Below, piece after piece: positions 9,101 through 16,539 of a DNA stretch of 42,070 bases. Below the pieces are notes generated by a model. The model saw nothing but the letters and a program-made list of their open reading frames with translations. It did not search any database and had not been told where the DNA came from. Every line of letters starts with the position of its first letter. Within the stretch, counting starts at the first letter, position 1. Made by a program: the position numbers and the translations under genes. The stretch covers positions 1 to 42,070 of the forward strand of contig BBRT01000176.1 in assembly GCA_001417715.1 (NCBI GenBank), in the 5' to 3' direction. The stretch is from Candidatus Symbiothrix dinenymphae (GTDB lineage Bacteria > Bacteroidota > Bacteroidia > Bacteroidales > Azobacteroidaceae).

Positions 9101-9529
9101 GGCACGATTGGTTTTTCCATCCCGACATTGCCTGTGGGTAGCCACAAGCTCGCCTTCCGCGCATGGGACATTCTAAACAACTCAGCAACAGACAGTTTGC
9201 GATTTACGGTGGTCAAAGGGCTGGAACCAACAATAGAACTTTTTGCATACCCCAATCCAACGCGCGTGCCGACACAATTTCGCATCGTGCACGACCGCCC
9301 GGAAAATGTGCTGATGGTAGAAATACGCATCTACGACTTCTCCGGACATCCGATTTGGTCACATTCGGAAAGCGGTAACACGCTACTCAACCCATATTAC
9401 CCCATCGAATGGGATTTGACAACAAACGCAGGCAGCAAAGCCCCCCCGGGTATGTACCTCTATCAGGCAACTATCCACACAAAAGAGGGGAAGGAGACGA
9501 GTGCGACAAAGAAAATAATAGTTTTGTAG
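6152..9529 (+). CDS. porU: T9SS sortase PorU (gingipain-like C25 peptidase)
   Basis: An 1,125-residue secreted protease-like protein of the gingipain C25 family that removes the C-terminal signal from T9SS cargo and attaches the cargo to anionic LPS at the cell surface. A signal peptide covers about residues 1-23 (…FALFA|DNS). The peptidase domain carries the catalytic pair: His634 in the NYTGHGG motif and Cys667 in TATCDFGWFD. The region FLHVRQADDLAKYVE is also typical. The C-terminus has a sorting-domain-like beta module (AYPNPTRVPTQFRI … PPGMYLYQATI), which PorU itself retains. Next to it is porV, its partner in the attachment complex. No promoter of the TAnnTTTG type was found between FAH and porU, so it may be read from further upstream. 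Length agrees with the family. Confidence 0.95.
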   Translation: MRKYSVIVSILGLLLVHPFALFADNSVFSAGRWVQLKVYDNAIYKLTFEEIKNMGFSDPAKVKIYGYGGWLLDADFTKPVYDDLPEVAVYLHKGSDNVFNAGDYLLFYGRGVQKWTYNTSTDAFEHENNPYSTFGSYFITENAAGPKEMTIQPSGTPSGNSVQIFDDYALHEKDQTNIISSGRELFGESFAGSPTQTFLFTVPGITSDAAKITVSFAARPPQAMPLTVSVGDVTFSQTINPTTNEYEKAKLVNATKDWTGAKTENISVKVSYNSSGTSYLNYIRLNVKRNLRFYGQACTFFRNKTARNTTLNYSIASAPANWQVWNVTDPVNSTRIGSLTFSNAPDGTIPEYALVDLSKTFPTPEIVGEIRNQNLHALPQTDMVIIVPAVYASQAEQLAAEHREKQNLHVTVVQPEWIYNEFSSGTPDATAYRRFMKMFYDRATTAGTPPRYLLLYGDGLFDNRHLTTAAAKMDAKNYLLTYQCKESVNETYSYGTDDYFGFLDDNEGLNLSSDKLDLGIGRLPVSSVEQAENVLQKLLTYMDNTRHGRWKNTLLFTADDIDENGGTIDFLHVRQADDLAKYVESNHPQYMVNRVYMDAIQPMFVNGKTVYPGAKQKLQNMLKEGCFLVNYTGHGGTFAISGQDFLNISDVNQMTFETLPLWITATCDFGWFDAIQSSAGEDIMLRKKSGGIALITTSRVVYSSPNFVINDKLIRRLFVKIGGKYPTLGDVMRLGKWDVGTDGNKLNYNLLGDPALQLNYPEWQVKLETINDKDVVADSTYNFKALERMTLAGSIVNETGTPLPHFNGNLQATVFDGQQQFTSLTYYNDTARDTIVHFQFTDYPNTVYKGSSKVENGQFAVAFNVPLDISYSNLAGKVNFYAFDAAQNRDANGVFLKYTLSGTADRLLNDTAPEISEMYLNTPNFRDGDRVNETPFFHAEVFDEDGINITGSGLGHDLTISIDSKPAMTYSLNDYYQPLDDWGGTIGFSIPTLPVGSHKLAFRAWDILNNSATDSLRFTVVKGLEPTIELFAYPNPTRVPTQFRIVHDRPENVLMVEIRIYDFSGHPIWSHSESGNTLLNPYYPIEWDLTTNAGSKAPPGMYLYQATIHTKEGKETSATKKIIVL

Positions 9530-9547
9530 AGTGTAGAGTGTAGAGTG
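9527..9547 (+). repeat. Heptanucleotide tandem array TAGAGTG x3 (overlaps porU stop)
   Basis: Three exact TAGAGTG units. The TAG stop codon of porU is the first three bases of the first unit. It abuts the REP-like copy at 9547. Confidence 0.85.
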
Positions 9548-9576
9548 TCATTGCGGGCTTGACCCGCAATCCCCTG
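9547..9576 (+). repeat. REP-like 30-bp palindromic repeat, copy A
   Basis: An exact copy of a 30-bp sequence also found at 17703-17732 (inverted), 31517-31546 and 31584-31613 (inverted). Its core is a hairpin with stem ATTGCGGG/CCCGCAAT and a 5-nt loop, followed by CCCCTG. It lies between porU and porV and might attenuate transcription or stabilise the porU transcript end. Confidence 0.85.
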
Positions 9577-9624
9577 CAAAGAATAGAAATGTAGTGTATT
9601 TATGAATTTAAAATATAAAATAAT

Positions 9625-10791
9625 ATGAATAAAATTGAATTATCAGTTGTTTGCCTGCTTTTTACAGCGGTTGGCAGCATTTATGCACAAGATGCAAATG
9701 AAAGTTTCAACCCTCTGCGGACGGCTGTGCCATCGCTGACGATTGCGCCGGATGCGCGTGGGGGTGCTATGGGCGACATTGGTGCCGCCACTGAGCCGGA
9801 TGTGTTTTCGCAGTATTGGAACCCTGCCAAGTATGTGTTTGCCTCCAGCAAAGCGGGTGTCAGCATGTCTTACACGCCATGGTTGTCGAAATTAGTGAAT
9901 GACATCGACTTGGTTTATGCGGCGGGGTATTACAAGTTTGGCGGCTACGACAACTTGGCTATCGGCGCGAGTATTCGCTATTTTTCGTTGGGAAATATCG
10001 TCTTAAATGACTACAATAACAACACCTTAGGCGATGCCAGCCCCTACGAAATGGCTGCCGACATCAGTATTTCGATGCGCGCCTCGGAAACATTTTCCCT
10101 TGCCGTTGCCGGTCGCTACATCCGTTCCGATTTAGGTGCGGGGTTGGACGAAGAACTCTACCCCGGCAATACCGTAGCGGCCGACATCGCCGGTTTTTAC
10201 AGCAAGTATCTGAACATCGGGCGCGGCGAATATCTGCTGGGCTTAGGGTTTAATATCTCCAATATCGGTCCGAAAATCTCCTACGATGATGGCAACACCT
10301 TCACCTTTTTGCCCACCACTCTGCGGTTGGGTGCATCGTTTCAAATCCCGCTGGATGACTACAACTCGCTGGCAATCAACACCGACATCAGCAAATATTT
10401 AGTGCCTACACCACCGTTTAGAGACGATATGGACGGCAACGAAAAATCGGAGGCGCAAAGAAAATACGAAGAAACATCATCTATCGCGGGTATTTTCTCC
10501 TCTTTTGGCGATGCTCCGGGCGGCATGAGCGAAGAACTCAAAGAAGTGATGTGGGCATTGGGTGCAGAATATGCCTACGACAAGAAATTTTTCGTCCGCG
10601 CCGGCTATTTTCACGAAAGCAAAACAAAAGGCAACCGCCAATACTACACAGTAGGAGGCGGCTTCAAACTCTCAGCCTTCCAAATGGACGTAGCCTACCT
10701 AATCTCATCCGTCCCATCAAACCCCTTAGACCAGACCCTGCGCTTCTCCCTAAGTTTCGACATAGACGGCATGAAAGGGCTGATGCGATAA
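9625..10791 (+). CDS. porV: T9SS outer-membrane protein PorV (LptO)
   Basis: A 388-residue outer-membrane beta-barrel of the FadL-like PorV family. PorV collects cargo from the T9SS translocon through the C-terminal domain and hands it to PorU. The signal peptide ends at about residue 21 (SIYA|QDA). Recognisable family stretches are APDARGGAMGDIGAATEPDV, the following SQYWNPAKY, and FLPTTLRLGASFQIP in the second half, with alternating aromatic strands to the end. A Lys/Glu-rich loop (residues about 267-280) lies in the extracellular or plug region. It follows porU by 95 bp, an interval holding a heptamer array and a REP-like hairpin but no recognisable promoter. Confidence 0.95.
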   Translation: MNKIELSVVCLLFTAVGSIYAQDANESFNPLRTAVPSLTIAPDARGGAMGDIGAATEPDVFSQYWNPAKYVFASSKAGVSMSYTPWLSKLVNDIDLVYAAGYYKFGGYDNLAIGASIRYFSLGNIVLNDYNNNTLGDASPYEMAADISISMRASETFSLAVAGRYIRSDLGAGLDEELYPGNTVAADIAGFYSKYLNIGRGEYLLGLGFNISNIGPKISYDDGNTFTFLPTTLRLGASFQIPLDDYNSLAINTDISKYLVPTPPFRDDMDGNEKSEAQRKYEETSSIAGIFSSFGDAPGGMSEELKEVMWALGAEYAYDKKFFVRAGYFHESKTKGNRQYYTVGGGFKLSAFQMDVAYLISSVPSNPLDQTLRFSLSFDIDGMKGLMR

Positions 10792-10792
10792 T

Positions 10793-10890
10793 CAGTTACC
10801 AGTTACCAGTTACCAGTTACCAGTTACCAGACGAACTGATAACTGAATAACTGATAACTGGTAACTGATAACTGATAACTGGTAACTGAT
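10793..10890. repeat. Opposed heptanucleotide arrays between porV and ispF
   Basis: Five exact CAGTTAC units (10793-10827) are followed by eight AACTGRT-type units (10834-10890, one expanded to 8 bp). The second array is largely the reverse complement of the first (GTAACTG), so the transcript can fold into a long hairpin. The array begins 1 nt after the porV stop and its last unit directly precedes the ispF ATG at 10891. Confidence 0.85.
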
Positions 10891-11370
10891 ATGAGAATAG
10901 GTTTTGGATATGATGTGCATCAATTTGCGGCGGGTCGCGAATTGTGGTTGGGCGGCATTCTCATCCCTCACGAGCGGGGCTTGAAGGGACATTCGGATGC
11001 TGATGTGGTGATTCACGCCCTGTGCGATGCCCTGCTGGGGGCAGCCAACTTGCGCGACATAGGCTACCACTTCCCCGACACAGACAGCACCTATAAAAAC
11101 ATCGACAGCAAAATCCTCCTGACACGCACCATGGACTTGCTGCGAGCCAAAAACTACACACTCGGCAACGCCGACATCACCATCTGCGCCGAAAAGCCCA
11201 AACTCACCCCCCACATCCCACAAATGCAAACCTGCCTGGCAAACATCCTCCAAACTTCCCCCAACAACATCTCCCTAAAAGCCACCACCTCCGAAAAAAT
11301 GGGCTTCGTAGGGCGCGAAGAGGGCATAGCGGTGTTTGCAACGGTGCTAATAGAAAGCAAAGATGTTTAA
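10891..11370 (+). CDS. ispF: 2-C-methyl-D-erythritol 2,4-cyclodiphosphate synthase
   Basis: A 159-residue cytoplasmic enzyme of the MEP isoprenoid pathway. It converts the 2-phosphate CDP-methylerythritol intermediate into the cyclic diphosphate with release of CMP. The zinc ligands are in GYDVH (Asp8, His10) and in the stretch HSDADVVIHALCDALLGA around residue 42. The C-terminal signature TTSEKMGFVGREEGI is intact, and length is typical. The ATG at 10891 directly follows the last heptamer of the repeat array, with no recognisable Shine-Dalgarno sequence. I recall ispF close to porU-porV in other Bacteroidales, so this order may be ancestral. Presumably it is co-transcribed with porV. Confidence 0.95.
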   Translation: MRIGFGYDVHQFAAGRELWLGGILIPHERGLKGHSDADVVIHALCDALLGAANLRDIGYHFPDTDSTYKNIDSKILLTRTMDLLRAKNYTLGNADITICAEKPKLTPHIPQMQTCLANILQTSPNNISLKATTSEKMGFVGREEGIAVFATVLIESKDV

Positions 11371-11428
11371 GTTTCATGATTATCCGCAATCATACCACTA
11401 AATAGCGTTTCCTGCAAGCAATTTCCGG

Positions 11429-11646
11429 TTTTTGTCCCGCAGGGACAGCACTTTATTAACCGTAGACTTTAGTCTACGGCATAAAAATGCTAAGATTCCA
11501 TTAGTCCCGCATGGGACGGCACTTGAGATGGGTACAATTTTGCGGAATAACAATGTGTCGTCCCATGCGGGACTTTGGGGGGGGCTACATCACTCCCGTA
11601 GACTAAAGTCTACGGTTAATAAAGTGCTGTCCCTGCGGGACAAAAA
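11429..11646. mobile_element. 218-bp MITE-like element with perfect 51-bp inverted ends
   Basis: The left arm (11429-11479) and right arm (11596-11646) are exact reverse complements over 51 bp. Each arm contains two smaller palindromes: GTCCCGCAGGGAC and CCGTAGACTTTAGTCTACGG. A nested inverted repeat of 16 bp (AGTCCCGCATGGGACG at 11503-11518; its complement at 11559-11574) lies inside. No target-site duplication or transposase gene was seen. It fills most of the 423-bp gap between ispF and gap; the rest of that gap holds a heptamer array and the gap promoter. It may be a non-autonomous mobile element or a strong transcription insulator. Confidence 0.75.
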
Positions 11647-11661
11647 CATATGCGTCACCAC

Positions 11662-11696
11662 CATAACTCACAACTCATAACTCATAACTCATAACT
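11662..11696. repeat. Heptanucleotide tandem array CATAACT x5
   Basis: Five 7-bp units, four of them exact CATAACT and one CACAACT. The unit is the same as at 20567-20601 and, inverted, at 18599-18612. It lies about 35 bp upstream of the gap promoter. Confidence 0.85.
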
Positions 11697-11730
11697 AAAA
11701 AAAAACATCTCATAATTCAAAAATATTTTG

Positions 11731-11738
11731 TACCTTTG
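11731..11738 (+). promoter_or_regulatory. Bacteroidetes -7 promoter for gap
   Basis: TACCTTTG, 55 nt upstream of the gap ATG, giving a leader of about 49 nt that is A-rich just before the start. Confidence 0.7.
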
Positions 11739-11787
11739 CACCGCGAAAAAAAAGGAAATTTTTAAGTATTAATTCATAAAAAGTTAA

Positions 11788-12792
<1,005 letters not shown>

Positions 12793-12819
12793 AAAACAAA
12801 GCGTCTATTGCGGACGTAA

Positions 12820-12852
12820 AAACCTGTTAGGTCTTCAAGACCTAACAGGTTT
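12820..12852. terminator. Perfect palindrome with 16-bp arms after gap
   Basis: AAACCTGTTAGGTCTT, a single central C, then its exact reverse complement. It starts 27 nt after the gap stop codon. Only a short T run follows, so it could be a terminator, a transcript-stabilising hairpin or a dispersed palindromic repeat. Confidence 0.55.
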
Positions 12853-12875
12853 AATTTAACAACAACAAAAACAAT

Positions 12876-13367
12876 ATGAAAAAAACAGCAATTTTGGCAG
12901 TGATTTGTGCCATCCTGCCCATGTTCGTGAGTGCACAAACAGCGAGTAATAACAATGCAAAAGAAAAAAACATGCAAGAAGTAAATGATTTTTTGAAAAG
13001 CTGTGGCACCTATTTTCTCGCCACAACCGACGGCGACCAGCCGCGAGTGCGCCCGTTTGGGACAATCAACATTTTCGACAACAAACTGTACATCCAAACC
13101 GGAAAAGTAAAAAAAGTTGCCAAGCAAATTGCGAAAAACCCCAAAATAGAGATTTGCGCTTATGATGGCAAATCGCAATGGATTCGCATACAGGCAGTTG
13201 CGGTAGCCGACGAACGGCGCGAAGCCAAAGAAAGCATGCTGAATGCCTATCCAAGTTTGAAAAGCATGTATTCCGCCGATGACGACAATACTTTGCTGCT
13301 GTCGCTGACGCAAGTGACGGCAACTATTGAGCAGTTTGGCGGAGAGCCAAAGGTGCTCACCTTTTGA
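12876..13367 (+). CDS. Exported pyridoxamine 5'-phosphate oxidase-like split-barrel protein
   Basis: A 163-residue protein of the flavin-binding split-barrel (PNPOx-like) family. The domain starts at about Met33 (MQEVNDFLKSCGTYFLATTD) and shows the family's RPFGTINIFDNKLYIQTG and AKQIAKNPKIEICAY stretches, which usually bind FMN or F420. Relatives are normally cytoplasmic and start at the position of Met33. Here 20 extra residues form a convincing signal peptide (MKKTAILAVICAILPMFVSA|Q), with the SA-Q cleavage site typical of Bacteroidetes. The protein may therefore be periplasmic. Its substrate is unknown. It ends 3 bp from the convergent acyltransferase gene. Confidence 0.85.
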   Translation: MKKTAILAVICAILPMFVSAQTASNNNAKEKNMQEVNDFLKSCGTYFLATTDGDQPRVRPFGTINIFDNKLYIQTGKVKKVAKQIAKNPKIEICAYDGKSQWIRIQAVAVADERREAKESMLNAYPSLKSMYSADDDNTLLLSLTQVTATIEQFGGEPKVLTF

Positions 13368-13370
13368 AAT

Positions 13371-13910
13371 TTACAATGCGAAACGTTCAGGGTATTTGCC
13401 TTGAATGTTTTTATATAGACTTTTGATGTAGGCGATGTCTTGTGCTTTGTTGCCTGTTGGGATGAAATTTTCCATGATGCCGAGTGTTTTTGTGGCGTAG
13501 TCCAGATAGGCTAATGAGATGGGGACTTTGGCATTGAGGGCGATGTAGTAAAAGCCTGTTTTCCAACGGTTGGTTTTTTTGCGTGTGCCTTCGGGCGTGA
13601 TGCCTAAGCGGTATTGAGAATGGGTGGCAAATTCGTGTACTAACTGGTCAGTGAGCGTGTTTGTATTCGTCCTGTCCACAGGAACGCCGCCAAAGGCTCT
13701 CAACAGCAGACCGAGTGGGAAAAAGAACCAGCCTTTTTTCACTAACACGCGCAAGCCACCGCCCACCGACAGGAAATAGGCACGCCCGATGAAAAAATCC
13801 CAATTGCTGGTGTGTGGCGCGATGCAGATAACACATTTTGCCGGAACAGGTACCTGAAGATTGACTTTCCAGCCGGTCATCTTAAAGAGAAAGGCATACA
13901 ATTTTCGCAT
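13371..13910 (-). CDS. 1-acyl-sn-glycerol-3-phosphate acyltransferase-like (PlsC family)
   Basis: A 179-residue PlsC-family acyltransferase that would esterify a lysophospholipid or related lipid at the inner membrane. The catalytic H-x4-D motif is seen as HTSNWD at residues 33-38, and the substrate-binding EGTR motif as TPEGTRKKT near residue 109. A short hydrophobic segment lies around residues 60-75. It is shorter than classical PlsC proteins but similar to compact members in Bacteroidetes. It starts 5 nt after gldK, so it is the third gene of the porP-gldK operon. Linkage to T9SS genes may be incidental or may reflect envelope-lipid chemistry. Confidence 0.85.
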   Translation of the reverse strand: MRKLYAFLFKMTGWKVNLQVPVPAKCVICIAPHTSNWDFFIGRAYFLSVGGGLRVLVKKGWFFFPLGLLLRAFGGVPVDRTNTNTLTDQLVHEFATHSQYRLGITPEGTRKKTNRWKTGFYYIALNAKVPISLAYLDYATKTLGIMENFIPTGNKAQDIAYIKSLYKNIQGKYPERFAL

Positions 13911-13915
13911 GACGG

Positions 13916-15358
13916 TTATTTTTTACTTGCGGGCGTATTTTGAGAACGCACACAACGAAATCCGATGTATGAGCGTTGTTTCGTCTGCACATCAAACGCC
14001 CTGACATCGGGTCGTATGAAGTGCGACACATCCTTCCACGAACCGCCGCGCACCACTTTACGCTTCATCTCATCGGGGTCGTCTCTGACCGAAGTGTAGG
14101 TGTATTCCGGGTTCATATCGTTCACATCGTGCACCCCTGACTCAACGTATGAGGTGGATGTCCATTCGGCTACATTGCCTGCCATATCGTAGAGTCCGAA
14201 CTCATTCGGTGGAAACGAGGCTACTTTTGCCGTAATCAAAAAGCCGTCGTCGGTGTAATCGCCTTCGCCCGGTTTGAAATTTCCCAGGGCACAATCCTTG
14301 CCGTCTTTTCCTTTTTTCGCTTTCTTTTGCTGCCAGGCGGTGGTGTTGGCTGTTTTGCCACTCCGCGCCGCATATTCAAATTCGGCTTCGGTGGGCAAAC
14401 GGAAAGGTTCAAACGCATTATTACGCACGGCACCACTCAGCGAGCGTTTCAGTTGTTCGGTGCGCCACGCACAAAAAGCCTGCGCCTGGTCCCACGACAC
14501 GCCAATCACGGGATAATCATCATATCCGGGTGTGGTGAAATACTGACGCATATAAGGGTCGTTGTAAGAGTCGTAAAAGTCTTTCACCCAGCAAGCTTCG
14601 TTGGGATAGATATTCAAAATATAAGTATTGACAAAATCATAAAAGCTGGAAGCCTGTCGTGTGATAGTCTCGCGCACAATCATCCCCTCCTCATTGATGT
14701 AGGCGGTGTCTTTGGAAATCATCACCGGCTCGTCCGAGACATTATCGGTATTGGAATTGCGCCATGCAACATCCCAGTGACTGCGCAACACAGCCGCTTT
14801 TTTGGTATCAAATGTTTCGTAGCGATAAATCATCTGATTGGCATCCAAAGCCATTTCGCCCGTGATGGGATTGATGGCATAGATGCTCTGAAGTGCCTTC
14901 AACTCATCCTCAGTCGCACGCCGTTCGGTGGGAATGGGGCGTTTCCAATTGATGATAGGCGTGGCGTAGGGGTTGCCATCCTTGTCTTCCGTGATTTGAA
15001 ACAACTCGTTGGCACCATAAGCAGGGTCGGCGAGGCGCTTACGAAGGACGGAATCGCGCACCCAATACACAAATTGACGGTACTGCGCATTGGTAATTTC
15101 CGTTTCGTCCATCCAGAAATTTTCCATAGACACATTTCGGGCAGTTGCCAAGTTGCCCCACAGCGGGTCGTCTTCGGCATTTCCGATTTGCATAGACCCG
15201 CGTTTAATCAGCACCATGCCACGGGGGGCAGGTTCTCTCACGACTTGCGAATTGACCCCGGTGAGTTCGCCGCCTTCGGTATAAATTTTTCCGCAAGCCG
15301 CTGTTGCCAAAAATAGTGCACACACTATTCCAATCTGTAATCTCTTCATTGCTTTCAT
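13916..15358 (-). CDS. gldK: T9SS lipoprotein GldK/PorK (formylglycine-generating-enzyme-like)
   Basis: A 480-residue outer-membrane lipoprotein whose fold is that of formylglycine-generating enzymes, used structurally rather than catalytically. PorK/GldK forms the large periplasmic ring with PorN/GldN in T9SS. The lipobox Cys is residue 22 (FLATAAC). Early FGE-type motifs are GSMQIGN and MDETEITNAQYRQF. A long insertion separates them from YDDYPVIGVSWDQAQAFCAWR, then FRLPTEAEFEYAARSG, GLYDMAGNVAEWTS, and VRGGSWKD…GFRCVRS. The insert with the YPNEACWVKDFYDSYNDPYM stretch points to GldK rather than GldJ. It is 4 nt downstream of porP. Unusually, gldL, gldM and gldN do not follow; an acyltransferase does. 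Confidence 0.9.
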   Translation of the reverse strand: MKAMKRLQIGIVCALFLATAACGKIYTEGGELTGVNSQVVREPAPRGMVLIKRGSMQIGNAEDDPLWGNLATARNVSMENFWMDETEITNAQYRQFVYWVRDSVLRKRLADPAYGANELFQITEDKDGNPYATPIINWKRPIPTERRATEDELKALQSIYAINPITGEMALDANQMIYRYETFDTKKAAVLRSHWDVAWRNSNTDNVSDEPVMISKDTAYINEEGMIVRETITRQASSFYDFVNTYILNIYPNEACWVKDFYDSYNDPYMRQYFTTPGYDDYPVIGVSWDQAQAFCAWRTEQLKRSLSGAVRNNAFEPFRLPTEAEFEYAARSGKTANTTAWQQKKAKKGKDGKDCALGNFKPGEGDYTDDGFLITAKVASFPPNEFGLYDMAGNVAEWTSTSYVESGVHDVNDMNPEYTYTSVRDDPDEMKRKVVRGGSWKDVSHFIRPDVRAFDVQTKQRSYIGFRCVRSQNTPASKK

Positions 15359-15362
15359 CTAT

Positions 15363-16400
15363 TTATAATAATCTTACACTCTTGTGTTTGCCTTTCTTTT
15401 TCTTACCGTTACTCATATCAATCGAATATTTGATAAAAATTTCGTGGCTGCCATACGTTTCCTGAATGATGTCCGACATCGGAATATCGTAAACATAACC
15501 CACATTCAAATCCTTATATTTGCCACCCAACATCACCATCAGGGCATCACCCGGTCGCCACGAAAGTCCACCCCAAAGCATATTGTTGTAAACCAACCGC
15601 ATCGACACATCCAACTGAGTCTGGTTCCACGTCTGCGAACCCATCTCCACAGACTTCACCAATATCGACGGTTTCAACTCTAATAACGGATTATTTAGAT
15701 TTATATTGTATTCTGCCATCAAATAATAAGTACGCGGCACTGTAAAAGTGGTGGTCTCGCCCAACTTCAGTTCAGGAGCCAGCAAATGATTGACACTCAG
15801 CCCCACAGACCACTTCTCACGCTCATAAAAAACGCCCAATCCCATATCGAAACCATTATCGGACACATTGCTACGCGGGATAGCCTTATCCGCAGCTTCC
15901 GCAGTACCTCCGGCTCCGGTTCCGGCTCCGGTTTCTGTATCGGCATCAACCCCATCCTCCAAGTCGTCCGGAGTGACCACTTGTGCGCCGTTAAATGACT
16001 GGTCAAGCATGCCTCCGCGCAGTCCAACGCTGATTTTTCCTTTCGCCCAGTTAAAAGATTTGGAGACTTGCCCCGACATCAGGGAGGTGGAAAACAGCCC
16101 AATCTGGTCGTTATACATCGAAAGTCCCAACCCCACATCAACCCCCAATATCTCCATAGGCGACTCCGCAGTAACAATCCCCGTCCGGGGAGCATGCACA
16201 ATGCCAAGCCATTGCAGGCGATAAAGCCCCGTCACATCCACCACATCGGCAGTAAGCGCAGTACTACCGGGGTTGTAATAAGATTTAACCGCCCAATAAC
16301 TGCTAACCTGCCCATCAAATTGCGCCCAACCGGGACAACAACCAACAACCAGCAAACCAATTCCAAAGACAATTCTTTGCATCACAGTAGGAAAACGCAA
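15363..16400 (-). CDS. porP: T9SS outer-membrane protein PorP/SprF family
   Basis: A 345-residue outer-membrane beta-barrel of the PorP/SprF family, which anchors T9SS rings or cargo to the membrane. The signal peptide ends in GWA|QFD; the ATG at 16382 is an alternative start giving a shorter signal. The mature start contains the family's YYNPGSTA motif, and later strands such as PRTYYLMAEYNINLN, LKPSILVKS and WGGLSWRPGDALMVMLGG are characteristic. A Gly/Ala/Thr-rich low-complexity insert (about residues 153-168, nt 15895-15940) is unusual. The C-terminus ends in a basic tail (GKKKKGKHK). It is first in an operon with gldK. A -7 element is present at 16468. Confidence 0.92.
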   Translation of the reverse strand: MRFPTVMQRIVFGIGLLVVGCCPGWAQFDGQVSSYWAVKSYYNPGSTALTADVVDVTGLYRLQWLGIVHAPRTGIVTAESPMEILGVDVGLGLSMYNDQIGLFSTSLMSGQVSKSFNWAKGKISVGLRGGMLDQSFNGAQVVTPDDLEDGVDADTETGAGTGAGGTAEAADKAIPRSNVSDNGFDMGLGVFYEREKWSVGLSVNHLLAPELKLGETTTFTVPRTYYLMAEYNINLNNPLLELKPSILVKSVEMGSQTWNQTQLDVSMRLVYNNMLWGGLSWRPGDALMVMLGGKYKDLNVGYVYDIPMSDIIQETYGSHEIFIKYSIDMSNGKKKKGKHKSVRLL

Positions 16401-16467
16401 AAAAGTGGAAAAAATTGTATTGCTTGGTAGAGGGAGAATGGGGACGCATATTAGCTACTAAGGAATG

Positions 16468-16475
16468 CAAAAGTA
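16468..16475 (-). promoter_or_regulatory. Bacteroidetes -7 promoter for porP-gldK
   Basis: TACTTTTG on the minus strand, 67 nt upstream of the porP start at 16400. It matches TAnnTTTG but no clear -33 element is visible. Confidence 0.55.
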
Positions 16476-16539
16476 CAAGGTTGTTTTGTCAAGAAAATGA
16501 GGTAAAAATGAGGTTTAAGAACCATTCTGTGGCAAGTTT

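Noticed and set aside
11432-11680. Open frame of 82 codons on the plus strand between ispF and gap
   Set aside because: It is made almost entirely of the 218-bp inverted-repeat element and a heptamer array, with no domain or promoter.
14327-15316. Open frame of 329 codons on the plus strand opposite gldK
   Set aside because: No recognisable domain; the minus-strand frame encodes a complete GldK with a lipobox and family motifs.
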